A DNA stretch of 64,000 nucleotides from Ignelater luminosus. Lineage: Eukaryota; Arthropoda; Insecta; Coleoptera; Elateridae. The notes under the pieces are model-generated. The model did not search any database and was not told the origin of the DNA. It saw only the letters and a list, made by a program, of their open reading frames with translations. This document shows positions 10,150-20,850 of this stretch, one piece after another (positions within the stretch are counted from its first letter, which is position 1; each line of letters starts with the position of its first letter). The translations under genes were made by a program, and so were the position numbers. Location of the stretch: contig VTPC01003680.1 in assembly GCA_011009095.1 (NCBI GenBank), positions 27,975-91,974 of the forward strand. Direction: 5' to 3'.

Positions 10150-12500
10150 ATTTTGGTTTAATGGGAGACCTGAATGATGAAGTTGGATCGGAAAACAGTT
10201 GACTAGAACACGTGATAGAACAGCACGGCGTTGGAAAAAATGAACAACGACGGAGAGAAACTTGTAACTCTGTGTGCTAATCACAATTTAATAACAGGTG
10301 CGACTGTGTTTCCACATAAAACGTGTCATAAAAGTACTTGGAGATCACCAGATCATGTTACCGGAAATCAAATAGACCACAAATGTATTAGCAAGAATTT
10401 TAGGTTTTTACGTAATCACCACTTAACTTTAGGTGATCTTAAAACTAAAATAGTATTAAAGGACAAAGTTCAAGAAAAAAAGCAAAAGATTTGATGTAGG
10501 TAGGATAAAAGATGAAAATGTAAGGTCTGAATACCAGCCCGAGGTGAGGAATCGATTCGAAGCGCTAGCCCTCGAGACGGTGGCAGAAGACATCGAAGAT
10601 ACCTGGAATCAAGTCAAAGACATATACGTTAGAGCGGGTAAGTCACTCTTAAGATTTAAACATCTTCATAGAAGAGAGTGGTTGTCCAAAGACACTTGGA
10701 AGGAGATAGAGTTGAGGAAAGCGCCAAAAAGAGTGTTAAACGCTAACAGAACGAGACATCAAAAAGTAAGTGCACGAGAGGAGTACACGACCATAGACAG
10801 AAAAGTGAAAAGAAAGGTAAGGGAAGGTAGGAGAAAGTGGACTAATGAACAGGAGGGGAGAGCGAAATATATAAGATCGCCAAAATCCTATCAACACGCA
10901 CGAGGCAACAGAAATGGAAATGGAAGAGCAAAAGTAAGAAGATGGAAAGAACTCAAAGGGAGCGGACCGAGGCCTGAATATAGGAACTCACTGCCCTTCT
11001 TTAGCTGAAATACGGCAAGCAGTGAGACAGCTCAAGAGAGGTAAAGTTCCAGGAAATAACAGAATAAGCTTAGAATTTCTCAAGGCAGACTTAGATTTGA
11101 CCGCCAGTATTCTGCAGACACTGTTAGAGCAAATCTGAAATCAAGAGCTGATTCCCTCGGACTGGAAGAAAGGAGTTAATGTGCTTTCAGACGAGCGGTT
11201 TTTTACCGCGTGGCACTACATTTGCTGCGACAGATCTTAAAGCGTGTTCACATAAGCAAATTATTTTTGGTTGTTTTCATGTTAGTTAAAAACCGCTCGT
11301 CTGAAAGCACCCTTATTGTTAAACTCCACAAGAAACGAGATACCACGAAATGTGATAATATTGGAGAAGAATAACCCTTCTACCCGTAGTTAGCAAAGTA
11401 CTGTCAAGAATAATTCTCAAGCGGATAAAAGAAGGTAGTGAGACACAACTTAGAAAGGAACAGGCTGGTTTTCGAAGACACCGAAGCTGTATCAACTTGA
11501 TCAACACCTTAAGGATTATAATGAAGCAAAGCTATGAGTGCTCGAGTACAGTTTACCTGGCATTTATTGATTTCGAGAAAGCATTTGATTCGTTTAACAG
11601 GAGGGTTATACGGACTACTCTAAAATTATACGGCACTCTTAGAAAAATTATAAACCTTATAAAAGTGCTGTATAATGAATTTAAATGCCAAGTACTTTAC
11701 GAAAGGATGTTCTCCGAGTCTACCCCTGTAACCTGCGGATTTTGACATGGTTGCATTTTCTTTCCAACCATTTTTCTGTTCGTCCTTGATAGTGTTATGC
11801 GGAGGGTGACGGGTGGCAGAAAAAAAGGACTAGGTACAATGGGGCTTGAGTAAGAGGCTAGAGGACTTTGATTATGCGAACGATATCTGCCTCCTGGCAC
11901 AGAGGCAATGGAACATGCAGCATACGTTGAAAGCACTACAAAAAGAAGCAGAAACTGCAGACCTACGTATTAATGTGAACAAAACGAAGCAGGTAAGAAT
12001 TAATGCCAGAGGAAGGAATAATCTTATGGTCCGGGTTGATCATTTTGCATATTTAGGTAGCGTAGTCACCTGTTCTTGAGGCCTTCTCACAGCTCTACCA
12101 AATATGGCAGAACATGAATTTGTCGCGAAGAACCAAGTTGTGCATCTTTAACAGCAATATCAAGTCCGTGTTGTTATATGGGTGTGAAACGCGAAAGGTG
12201 ACTGCCGCGATAAACAGCAAACTGTAGGTCTTTGTAAACAGGTGCTTACGACGTATTGTCAGAGTAAGATGGCCAGACACACTGAGCAATGAAGAACTCT
12301 AGACCATCACTGGCCAAAATCACATAAGCTTCGAAATTCAGAAGAGGAAATGGGGCTGGATAGGCTACACATTGAAGAAGCCAGATAAGGTGCTGGACAA
12401 GTAGCGCTAATCTGACAGCGCCAAGGAGCGAAAAGGCAAGGTAGGCCAAAAAAGACTTAGAAGAGAACAATTGAGCAAAATCACTCTCAAAGTTAGGCAA
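10150..12500 (+). pseudogene. Non-LTR retrotransposon (endonuclease + RT), decayed
   Basis: Endonuclease: 'LMGDLNDEVGSEN' near 10160, then ORF 10231-10494 with 'TVFPHKTCHKSTWRSPDH' and 'GNQIDH', the conserved APE-type endonuclease blocks. Linker: ORF 10544-11008 (154 codons, Arg/Lys-rich, 'REWLSKDTWKEIELR'). RT: 'RQLKRGKVPG' (11025), 'IPSDWKKGV' (11150-11177), MITE insertion, then 'RKEQAGFRRHRSC' (11450), 'LAFIDFEKAFDSFNR' (11555-11600), 'YAND' at 11873-11884 in place of the catalytic YADD, and 'VNKTKQVRINARG' (11975-12015). C-terminus: 'SVLLYGCETRKVTA' (12165-12205), 'NRCLRRIVRVRWPDTLSNEE' (12240-12300), 'RKWGWIGYTL' (12345-12375). It ends near 12490. The Asp-to-Asn change in the catalytic box plus many frame breaks make it inactive. 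Confidence 0.88.
11179..11312. mobile_element. PIF/Harbinger-type MITE inside the LINE
   Basis: 134-bp foldback element. Left end ATGTGCTTTCAGACGAGCGG and inverted right end GGGTGCTTTCAGACGAGCGG differ only at the first two bases, and the match runs on into GTTTTT. It is flanked by TTA on both sides (11176-11178 and 11313-11315), the target duplication expected for PIF/Harbinger elements, whose TIRs commonly start GGG. Removing the element and one TTA rejoins the LINE reading frame (...GGAGTTATTGTTAAACTC...), confirming exact boundaries. It contains no coding capacity. Confidence 0.9.
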
Positions 12501-13170
12501 ACAAATCTCAAAAACGCTTAATTGATTCTTTCCGGTTCTTCTACTCATAAATAATTTGGTCTTTAAGTACTTTTCCATTAACACAACTATATGAAAACTC
12601 TATTTTCTTGCATCGTTGCTTGATAGTCTGAAAACAACTTGAATCTAGCTGTAAGAAGAGCATTTTTTCCAGAAAAATCGTAAAAGCAATTAAAATTCCA
12701 AAAAAATGTACATCTACAATTAGGACACCATCCTGCAATGAGAAATGACTAAATTTTGCAGTCCAGTTGTTAAGTCTTAAACCGCACAACTTTTGCAACT
12801 AATTTTAAAAGCAAAAAACTCTCATACTACAATTTTTTACGTATTCTTGTTTTCTCTTTCCAACAGTAAAAATCTTGAGTCGACCGGACGTACTATTTCT
12901 ATGTAAATGACAAAAAACTGAAATAGAAACATTTACAAAAAACTTTGATATTTCATATTACCGAGGAGCATTCGCTTATTTTAACCAGATTTGCAGGCGA
13001 AGGGCACAGAAGTTCTTAATAGAACCCCCTTATTCTTCAGCAAAAAATAAAAAGCAGATTTTTTTCCTGAGTTCGGCAATACCCCACATGTGATATTTAA
13101 AATTGGTAGTTTTAGTGATATGGAGGATTTAACAATTAAATAATTAAACTTGAAATTTTAATGTTTTAAC
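12501..13170. other. Unassigned spacer
   Basis: Overlapping short minus-strand ORFs at 12246-12584 and 12541-12798 lack recognisable motifs; the first is a shadow of the LINE 3' end. The rest is AT-rich and unassigned. Confidence 0.3.
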
Positions 13171-13174
13171 GTCT

Positions 13175-13500
13175 GGTATCAACAGGCTGTGCACCACCAC
13201 ATTATTCACTTCGTTTTAGAGAATACCTAGATAAAGTATTTTGTAATAGATGGATAGGAAGACGTAGTCCAAGAGAATGGCCGGCTAGATCTCCTGATCT
13301 TACCCCACCTGATTTTTGTTTCTTTGGGAGTATTTAAAATCACGTGTGTATCACTCAAAACCTCGAGATCTTGAAGAAATGAACATTTGTTTTGATTCGT
13401 TTATCGTTTGGGCCCGATATGTAGATATGAAGCATACGATTCCGAATGCTATGTAGCACTTCTCTAACGCAAACGCTAATCTAGTTGTGGTGAATGCGAT
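13175..13500 (+). pseudogene. DD41D mariner-like transposase, C-terminal fragment
   Basis: The plus-strand frame from about 13186 reads 'APPHYSLRFREYLDKVF', then 'RWIGRRSPREWPARSPDL' and 'TPPDFCFFGS', matching the second-to-third catalytic Asp region of mariner-like transposases. The GGCTGT preceding 'APPH' suggests the second Asp codon (normally in 'QQDGAPPH') has been destroyed. After a stop at 13336 the match shifts frame ('LWEYLKSRVYHSKPRDLEEM'). The motif spacing is the same as in the element at 18.07-19.86 kb, but the sequences differ too much to be one recent family. No TIRs were found. Confidence 0.7.
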
Positions 13501-14050
13501 ATTGAAATGCCAGTGATCTAAACAACTCGCCAGAAGCCACGTATCTGTAATACAAGTTTTAATAAGTTGTTTTCAATCATTGTAGACACTAAGTGCAAAG
13601 TAAGATGAAAGAGTATTCGCGATTATTACCAAAGGAAAAATAGGCATTATTTGAAAGGAACAGCGACGGGTTCAGAAAAAGGTGACTACCAAGATAATTT
13701 TTTGAAGAAATTTAAACATTTGTGTTTTCTGGATAATACTACCCTTGTAGACAGAAGGTATACTGATGTTTTTTTTCTTTTAACGTATCAGACTTAATCT
13801 GTTCTTTGACAACAATTAGTAGCAGCAATAAAAAAGAAGAATCTAGTGAACCTGAAACGGAAAAAATAATTGCAGATGTGAACACCGAGAAGTTTTGGGG
13901 AAACAATGAAGCTGTCAGAGAAATTGTAAACTCCAAATGCGCAAAATACCCAGGAAACTCCAAACTCCAGGTACTGACACTACGAAAACGTTGACACTCA
14001 AGCAAAACAAACTAATAAAAGACCTCGCTATTCAAATGACAGACATTTGT
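13501..14050. other. Unassigned spacer with short ORF
   Basis: A 62-codon plus-strand ORF at 13806-13994 is acidic at its start ('KKEESSEPETEKIIAD') but matches no family I know. An overlapping minus-strand ORF (13739-14005) is equally unsupported. Confidence 0.25.
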
Positions 14051-14052
14051 CG

Positions 14053-14460
14053 CTAATTAATAAAATAAAAAAAGGGTGGGCTGAAAAAACAGCTCTTTTT
14101 CAAAAGTTGCTCCCAATCAACCAACAACCCTAGCAAGAAACCTGTGACCCAGCGACAGCTATGTTTTTTAAGGTCTCGCTGCCAACGTGTCAAAGTTTTC
14201 TCCGCTACTAAGAACGAAGGTAAAGGCCGAAATATTGGCATGAGATCGAATGATAATTACATAATGTAAGACAGTCTCAAAGAGATCCGTGAAATATTTA
14301 AAATACATCCGAAACTTTTGTTCATTACCAAAGTCTTCTTTTCTCGATTCAATTATAGGCCCCTTCCGTTTTCCGAGACGAAAATATCTCATCAACTCTT
14401 TTATTTGGCTTTTCACGAGCCAGTATAAGTATATTTTCGTCTTCCTCCTTTTTGATTAAC
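14053..14460 (-). pseudogene. PIF/Harbinger transposase N-terminal remnant
   Basis: Minus strand, frameshifted. From about 14460 downward: 'KKEEDENILILAREKPNKR' and 'RKTEGAYN', then in the 14168-14416 ORF 'EQKFRMYFKYFTDLFETVL', 'VLSSGENFDTLAARP', and finally in another frame 'VTGFLLGLLVDWEQLLKK'. This order parallels the start of Harbinger DDE nucleases: acidic leader, 'R...GAY..L..EL', 'KF..YFRMS...FD.LL', 'LR.LATG.SF..LA' and 'STV..I......I...L'. The catalytic DDE domain is absent. It is a possible relative of the source of the Harbinger-type MITE at 11.18 kb, though nothing links the two directly. Confidence 0.5.
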
Positions 14461-17030
14461 AAAAATGCCTTTATAAAGTTGTGGAATTTGGACTGATCAC
14501 TAGTTCTGTGCAATTCAACTCATCGACCGAACAGTATTGATGACCACCTCGGTGTTAAACGCACTGTACGTCGAGCGCAACGTTTCTGCTTGCGTCTACA
14601 CTATCCTAAAAAACCGTAGCTTAACGTCGCGTCATATCGATATTTTTGAAAAATGTCCATTTCGACTCCCCTCACGGACACCCATAAGCCTAAATTTAAC
14701 ACTGTCTAGGTAAAACACTTTTTTGAGTCTCTGCATCAAGCGCCCCTCGTCTTAGATAGCTAGGCCTGCGTTATGGTAAGTAAAAATAGTAAGATGTGCG
14801 GGCACATAAAAAGTAACTATTCCAGCATATTCTCTTTGTACATTTCTACAGCATCTACAATTAAAACCCAAGCAATTATAAAGCACTGAGATTTACAATT
14901 TCTAGAAACTTGTGAGAGACTACCATATTTAAAGAGTGTGATGACGTCACTCGTTAAACTCTGGGGATAGTGATGATAGAAAATGAGGCATTTAATGACC
15001 TAAGGGTTTAACACATTTTTTTAAAATTGTATTATTGAGAACTTTACGACTACACTATGATACACCCTTACAGCTTTAATAAACATAATAAAAATTAAGA
15101 AAAATAAAAGAGAGAAAAATTGAAAAATCAAACCGTTTTCCTTTATTTTTATCAGCATAATAAAGAAAATAGCATGTAAAAATTTTTATAACCCCAATAC
15201 CGAGAGGATTATTACAGAACTGCAATTTAGCGTTCATGCCACTAAAAAAGACAATAAAGATAGAGATTGCCTTTTGCAGCCAAGCAAGAAAAACAAAATA
15301 AAGAATTTGTATATTATTTTCGCGTAAATTTTACGGTATATTATTAGAGCAATAAATTTAAAGAAGCCCTTTAAAGGACGTACAAAATATTTATCTGTTT
15401 TCCCATCGTTCAAGATTGTTTTTCGCGATTCCCAACAAGGAATTTGCTCAAATATTCCTGATTTATTTCATAACCTAAAACCGCGAGAAAATGATATATC
15501 GTTTTCTAACCTAAACGTACGAGGCCTTCGCAACAGGTCATTTGTCATTGTCCTTTGTCTTTGTGTTTGCCGTGAACAAACACCAAGTATTTACACTCCA
15601 TCACGATTGAACGCATCAAATATTTTTAACGGCCACTTATGGGAAGCCGGCAATTTATTTAAATAAATTCCTACAGTTATAAATTGACCCGAGTTCTTTG
15701 TTGAAGGACTTTGTAATTAAGTTAAATTTTCAAGTAATTAATTTCGGTTTGTTATAGAATTCAGCTTTCAAAAAGTAAACTGACTTTAAGAAAAAAAATA
15801 AAAGTTGTTTTTACTGTCTGGTAAACAATAATTAATAGAGTGGAATAATGTTAAAGAGGTATACATTCTTTTGATTGCTCGTTAAATTTAATAGACATGG
15901 GTTTTTAGGAAAAAACACTTCAGTTGCCCGACCTTTAACAGATTTATGTTCACTGAATTATTTTAAACGCATGCTTTTTCCTTTAAAATGACATCCACCT
16001 CTTTATTTCAATGATTAAAGTTCAGATTTTATGCTTATTATAACGAGAATGATAATTCATTTTCAAGATTCGTTAATAGCAGAAAGATTCAGCTTAAGAT
16101 TCCTAGCCTTGAGGATATTTTGGCCTATTCTTAAAAATCCTAACTTCTTGTTGAAGATGGCAAATTTTGTTGTTCTATAGCAAAAGCAGAGGGATGATTG
16201 TAAAATTGCAAAAAGTCTAACTTTTGAAATATAAACAAAACCTTTTATGTCAGTAAATATTCGCGAATGGATCTTATCCATTTGGCAGATGTTTTATGTG
16301 TTTTATTTTAGCTTCAATCTTCTCCTAACTAAATTTGCCTCACTGAATTACTTGAATAGTTGGAAGGAACCACATTTAAATCTTTTGTCAGCGAATGTGA
16401 ACATTGATCTTTCTTACAAAAACAGACACATCTGAGAAACTCTATTGTTCAAAAATTAAATAATGGATTGTAAAGTTCATACCCTTCTACAAAAATCTCA
16501 ATAAGCACTTTTTCTGAATGCAGTAATAACCTCTACCTTTAGACACTGCTGTGCCAAATCTATTGGGAGACATAACTGAAAGTTTCTATCTAAAATCTTA
16601 ATGGGCTCAATTAACTATCGTCTTTTATTTGTTGTCGGTACTTTATCTCACATCGACTGGTTTTGACCCAAATATAACACAAGCGTCTAGTACCGCAAAA
16701 TTGGTTATTGTCTAAACTAATGTATTCCTAACGCTATATTCTATAACAGTAGTGCTATAAACAGCTATTAAATTTACTTCTCATACAAGTAGTGCCCGTA
16801 CAAGCAACTATATGAAACTAAGTAATCGTACGCGAGTTTCAAGTTTTTAAAATTGAATCAAATTAATTTGTGTTTTGTCGATATAAATAAGTAAAATATT
16901 GAAACTTGTCAGATTCTATTGCAGTCAAACGTAAATTATGTTTTTTACATATTACAGCTTCAAAGTCGTAGGTGCCCTAATATCCCACTGTAGAATATTC
17001 TTAATATCGCCCTGCGTACGGTCTTTGGTT
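14461..17030. other. AT-rich DNA, no gene seen
   Basis: About 2.5 kb without recognisable coding signal. Short ORFs at 16063-16281 (minus) and 16247-16435 (plus) carry no motif. Confidence 0.4.
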
Positions 17031-17039
17031 ACAGATGAA

Positions 17040-17440
17040 ATGGTTTTGCAGAATAAATGGAAAGGTGAGATGAAAAAGCAATATCTACAGCAGTTAATGC
17101 CGCTAAGATAAAGACGTTTGAGCAGTTTAAGGTCCCCAAAGAGTACACTAAGGCACTATATAGAAAATGAAAACCGAAACCCAGAAGAATTAGTTAATGT
17201 CGAACTAGGTAGAAAAACGATACCCTTAGATTAATTAAAAACTGAACTGGTCAACTACTGTTTAGAAATCGACACGCGTTTCTGTGGTTTAACTTCTTTA
17301 GATATATGGAGAATAACTTTCCAGTTTAAGTTAAGAAACGGCCTATTTCTTCCATTTTCACGTAAAAGCAGGGCATCTAGAGAAAAATAGTTTTGTAGAT
17401 TTTTCCAATTCAACATTAAAGGTAAGTTGGTGTCATTACT
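17040..17440 (+). pseudogene. pogo-family transposase N-terminal remnant (HTH + CENP-B-like)
   Basis: Across two frames the plus strand reads 'AVNAAKIKTFEQFKVPKEYT' (a psq/pogo helix-turn-helix with the 'VP..T' core) and then 'VNVELGRKTIPL', 'LKTELVNYCLEIDTRFCGL' and 'SLDIWRITFQFKLRNG', matching the CENP-B-type HTH ('LG....L....E..L..Y...M...FYGLT..D...LA....'). Two stops and a frame change interrupt it. The DDE catalytic part is not present downstream. A fuller relative lies at 54.7-56.4 kb. Confidence 0.7.
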
Positions 17441-17444
17441 GCGG

Positions 17445-17715
17445 CAGAGAGGAGTTTACAAATGACACTGGGACTTGCATGAATTCGATAGGTGGGTTGT
17501 GCCACTGATGTTAGTCTTCCCCAGGAAAAACATGAAATTGAAGTTAATCTGTAAGTGCACTACTGAGCACCATAGCAGGATGAATTCAACATTTGTTCAC
17601 GCAGTAGCTTGATCACTTTATTAAATACACAAAACCATAGGCTGATGATCCAGTCGTGTTGATCCTCGATGGTCATTATTCCCATACCCAACCTTGTTGA
17701 GATTGCTGGAGAGAA
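17445..17715. other. Spacer between pogo remnant and LINE 3' end
   Basis: No coding signal recognised in this interval. Confidence 0.4.
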
Positions 17716-17719
17716 TCAT

Positions 17720-18067
17720 CATCATTAGTGTTAGAACCCATTATAGAATCTTAATCTGTTTCGGAAGTTTTCTCCATTCATTCCTGTTCTTTGCTTTACT
17801 CTTCCAATTTTGAATGTTTAATATGTTTGTTTCTGTTTACTTAATCCATATATCTAGTCTTTAGCCTCCCTTTTGATCTCCTTCTTACTGGTACTTGTTT
17901 GGCTATTTGTTTTACTGGCTCTGTCTCTGTTTTCCGTTCAACGTGTCCCATCCATCCTAACTTTCCTCTTTTTATAACTGTTACTATATCTAGCTCATTA
18001 TATTTCCGTTACAATTCATAGTTGTAACGCCTTTGCCATTTGTTATTTTCTTGTATGCTACGATATA
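17720..18067 (-). pseudogene. LINE 3' end (RT C-terminal region), minus strand
   Basis: The minus strand from 18060 downward reads 'RYNELDIVTVIKRGKLGWMG' followed by 'HVERKTE' and 'RRRSKGRLKTRYMD', the familiar C-terminal segment of RTE-like LINEs ('R.NEL..L.....K..RL.W.GHV.R...G.RR.GRP..RW.D'). It is the downstream piece of the LINE whose RT lies at 19.86-20.85 kb; the DD41D transposon at 18.07-19.86 kb separates them. The stretch encoding the YADD box up to 'LLYGCETW' is missing from both pieces. Confidence 0.75.
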
Positions 18068-18389
18068 CAGTGTGTCTGAAAAGTATGGAATATCCTATAT
18101 ATCTCAGTGAATATCCATTTTATGGAAAAATGTTTTTTATAAAAGTTGTTTAGTGTTTAGTTTAACATTACAGGGTAATACCAAATATCCATTTTTTAAA
18201 AAACAAAAGCGCAACAAACAATGCTTCAATTTTTTTAATGGGAACGTATTCCTTTATTGTACTCATTTGATAAAGAATGTTTTTCTCTTTCAATGACGTA
18301 AAACTTTGATACACTTGCATAAGTAAATTTTGATTAAAACGCAAAAATTGTTTGAATAACGCTTAAAAGTTTATTTATTCATCTGTTAC
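18068..18389 (+). repeat. Left TIR of the 18-kb DD41D element
   Basis: The inner part (18231-18389) is a close inverted match to 19710-19863, sharing for example TATTGTACTCATTTGATA, ACTTTGATACACTTGCAT and AAATTTTGATTAAAACGC. The outer part has no partner because the right end is deleted. Confidence 0.85.
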
Positions 18390-18590
18390 CTTTCCAGACG
18401 CCGTCTTTTAAATTTTCAATATCATCTAGTCACATTATGGTCGGTGTGATACACTTTTGTTTGTTAAACAATTGAATGCGTCGTAGAAATGACAATTAAT
18501 AATCGAACTGAAGCGAAAAGTTATTTGTTTAATTAATTTAAGCATTTTGATTAACGTGAGGATAACAAAGTTACGAATATACGACTTGTT

Positions 18591-19678
18591 ATGGATAATT
18601 TATCAGAAAAACATTGTATCGAAATTTTAATGATGCTGGGATATGGCGACAGAAGGAGAACACAGGAGGAGGTTTGCAATTTGTTTAATAACGTGCACCC
18701 CGAATACCATATTTCTCAGTCTACTGTAAGTAAAATTTTGCATAAATTTCATGAGACGGGTTCTGTCAAAGATCGTCCAAAAACGGGCGGACCTAAAGCT
18801 CTAAATAATGAGCAACGTGAGAATATAATGTTGGCTGTCGTGGAAAATCCACATGTTTCTGTTCGACAAATTGCTCGTGAAGATACTTTGAAGACATCCA
18901 CTGCACACGAAGTTCTAAGAAAGAAGAAGTGGCATCCGTATAAACCTTGTATAGTTCAAGAATTATTAGAAGATAATTTAGATCGAAGATTGCAATTTTG
19001 CGAAGAAATAACACACAGGCTTCAGGAAAATGCAAATTTTCATAAAAATATCCTCTTCACTGATAAGGCAACGTTTTGTTTGAATGGTATCATTAACAAA
19101 CAAAACACGCACTACTGGTCTTTGCTAAATTCTGGCTGGTATGTAGAAGAGCACATCCAATATCAGCAGAAAGTCAATATCTGGGCAGGAATTATTGGAA
19201 CCTAAATTTTGAGACCTTTTTTTATAGAACATTATTTAACAGCAAATGCGTATCTAGATTTTTAAGATTTGACTTAGTTTCTGCTTTAGCTGTTTTATTT
19301 CCTAATCAACTAGATCCAGATGTACCCCATAACAGAATATGGTTGCAACAAGACGGGGCTCCTCCTCATTTCCGAATTAATGTCCGACAGTTTCTTGATA
19401 ATACTTTCCCTTATCGATGGATAGGCAGAAGAGGTGCAGTAGAATGGCCAGCTCGCTCGCCGGATTTAAGTCCACTTGATTATCTTTTGTGGGGCCATCT
19501 CAAAAATAAGATTTATGTCGCTATGCCTGAAGATATTAAAACTCTAAAAGACCGTATTAGAACAGAGATTAGAGCTATTACACCAGAAACGATTCAAAAT
19601 GCAGTAAACAAATTTGAAAGACGACTTTATCATTGCCAAGCTGTGAATGATGCACACTTTGAACACCTTCTATGAACT
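18591..19678 (+). pseudogene. DD41D mariner-like transposase, three lesions
   Basis: The ATG at 18591 opens 204 codons: two helix-turn-helix segments (residues ~28-60 with 'ISQSTVSKILHKFHETGSVK', and ~77-115 with 'VSVRQIARE'), then the first catalytic Asp in 'ILFTDKATF' (D158, codon 19062-19064; usually 'TDEA.F'). A stop interrupts at 19203-19205, a second follows near 19264, and a frame change leads to the 110-codon ORF 19343-19675. That ORF has the second Asp in 'QQDGAPPH' (codon 19352-19354) and the third in 'SPLDYLLWG' (19478-19480), 41 residues apart. It ends 'FEHLL' close to the right TIR. Mutated but well conserved, so fairly recent. In living relatives this enzyme cuts and pastes the element at TA sites. 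Confidence 0.9.
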
Positions 19679-19709
19679 GTAGAGTGTAGTTATACAAAAT
19701 TTTCAATTC

Positions 19710-19863
19710 GTAACAGATGAATATTGAAATAAACTTTCAAACAATTTTTTGCGTTTTAATCAAAATTTACTCATGCAAGTGTATCAAAGTTTTACATCAT
19801 TGAAAAGAGAAAAACATTCTCTATCAAATGAGTACAATAAAGGGATACCTTCCCATTAAAAAA
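19710..19863 (-). repeat. Right TIR (truncated) of the 18-kb DD41D element
   Basis: Inverted copy of 18231-18389 with a few substitutions and indels. It stops abruptly at ...CCATTAAAAAA where the LINE resumes, lacking the outer ~160 bp including the CAGTGTG terminus. Confidence 0.85.
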
Positions 19864-20850
19864 CAGGATAGTTGATAAAGGATCTCCTGACCCAGTCCAA
19901 TCTGTTTGGTAAAAGTGCGTGAAACGTTGTTTTGTACACGCACTTGACATTCAACTTGTGACAATGTTATTCTTATCAGCGATGTTAGATAATATGGTGG
20001 GATTCCTAGTTCCTGCATTGCTATATAAAGCATTTCTATTGACTGTGTCATACTCTGAATTGAAATCGATAAACATGTGGTGTGGTTCGATGTTATATTC
20101 ACTTGTTTCGTTCAATATTTGTGGCAGCATAAATATCTGGTCTACAGTTGATTTGTTCTCTGAAAAATCACACTGATATTTCCCTATTACGGTGTTTGCA
20201 TATGGTTTTATACGATCATGCAAGATATTTGTTAGTGTTTTGTACGCTATATTCAACATTGTTATACCTCGATAATTGTCTCATGCTAATTAGTCTCTTT
20301 TTTGTGTAATATTATCAATACTCCAAGATACCACTCTTTTGGTAGTTCTTTTTTGTTTCCAGATTTGTATTATTAGTTTATGTAATACACTGCACAGGTT
20401 TGCTCCACCATTCTTGATCAATTCTGCGGGTATGCCATCTGATCTTGAAGCCTTGTTATTTTTCGGTTTTTGAGCTGTTCTGGTCACTTCTTCCACCGAT
20501 GGTTCATCTTGTTCTTTACTATCGTTTTTTTCCTTTCACTATTACTTACTATATTTCCTTCTTTATCTTTACACATATTCACTCTTGGTTGGAAATCCTT
20601 TCAACTTCTGTTAATCTTTTTATAAAATTTCCTTATTGCTATTTGTACGTTAAGTCTTCACGTTCTTGCATTTCATGTTCAATTTGTTCTCGTTTCTTTT
20701 TCCTATTCATTTTCTTTTCATTCCTTTCTTAAGTTCTTATATTCTTCCATTAACTGTCCTGTAGTATGTTTTTGTAGAAGTTTCTTATATACGGTATTCT
20801 TTTTGTCTGTTATATTTTGACATTCTTTTGTCAAACCAAGAAAAGAAAAT
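19864..20850 (-). pseudogene. LINE linker and reverse transcriptase, minus strand
   Basis: Read from 20850 downward: 'SWFDKRMSKYNRQKEYR' (start of linker), 'IAIRKFYKKIN' near 20640, then ORF 20290-20496 with 'KPKNNKASRSDGIPAELIKN' (RT block 1). ORF 19951-20259 has 'AYKTLTNILHDRIKPY', 'IGKYQCDFSENKSTVDQI' and 'HHMFIDFNSEYDTVNR' (block 3/A). ORF 19824-20102 continues with 'GIPPYYLTSLIRITLSQ' and a 'GLGQEILYQLS' block (usually 'GLRQGD.LS..LFN'). The LINE is cut at 19864 exactly at the transposon border. The catalytic YADD box is missing. Stops and frameshifts are common. It forms one element with the 3' piece at 17.72-18.07 kb. Confidence 0.85.

Larger units (their letters stand above)
18068..19863 (+). 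mobile_element. DD41D mariner-like transposon with long TIRs, right end truncated
   Basis: The left terminus CAGTGTGTCTGAAAAGTATG follows a TA at 18066-18067. Positions 18231-18389 are closely repeated, inverted, at 19710-19863, so the TIRs are long. The left arm extends about 160 bp further out (18068-18230) than the right, so the right tip is deleted and LINE sequence starts directly at 19864. A transposase ORF with three visible catalytic Asp residues lies between the arms. The element sits inside a minus-strand LINE, dating it as younger than that LINE. Length and DD41D spacing fit rosa/VISITOR-like elements. Confidence 0.88.
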
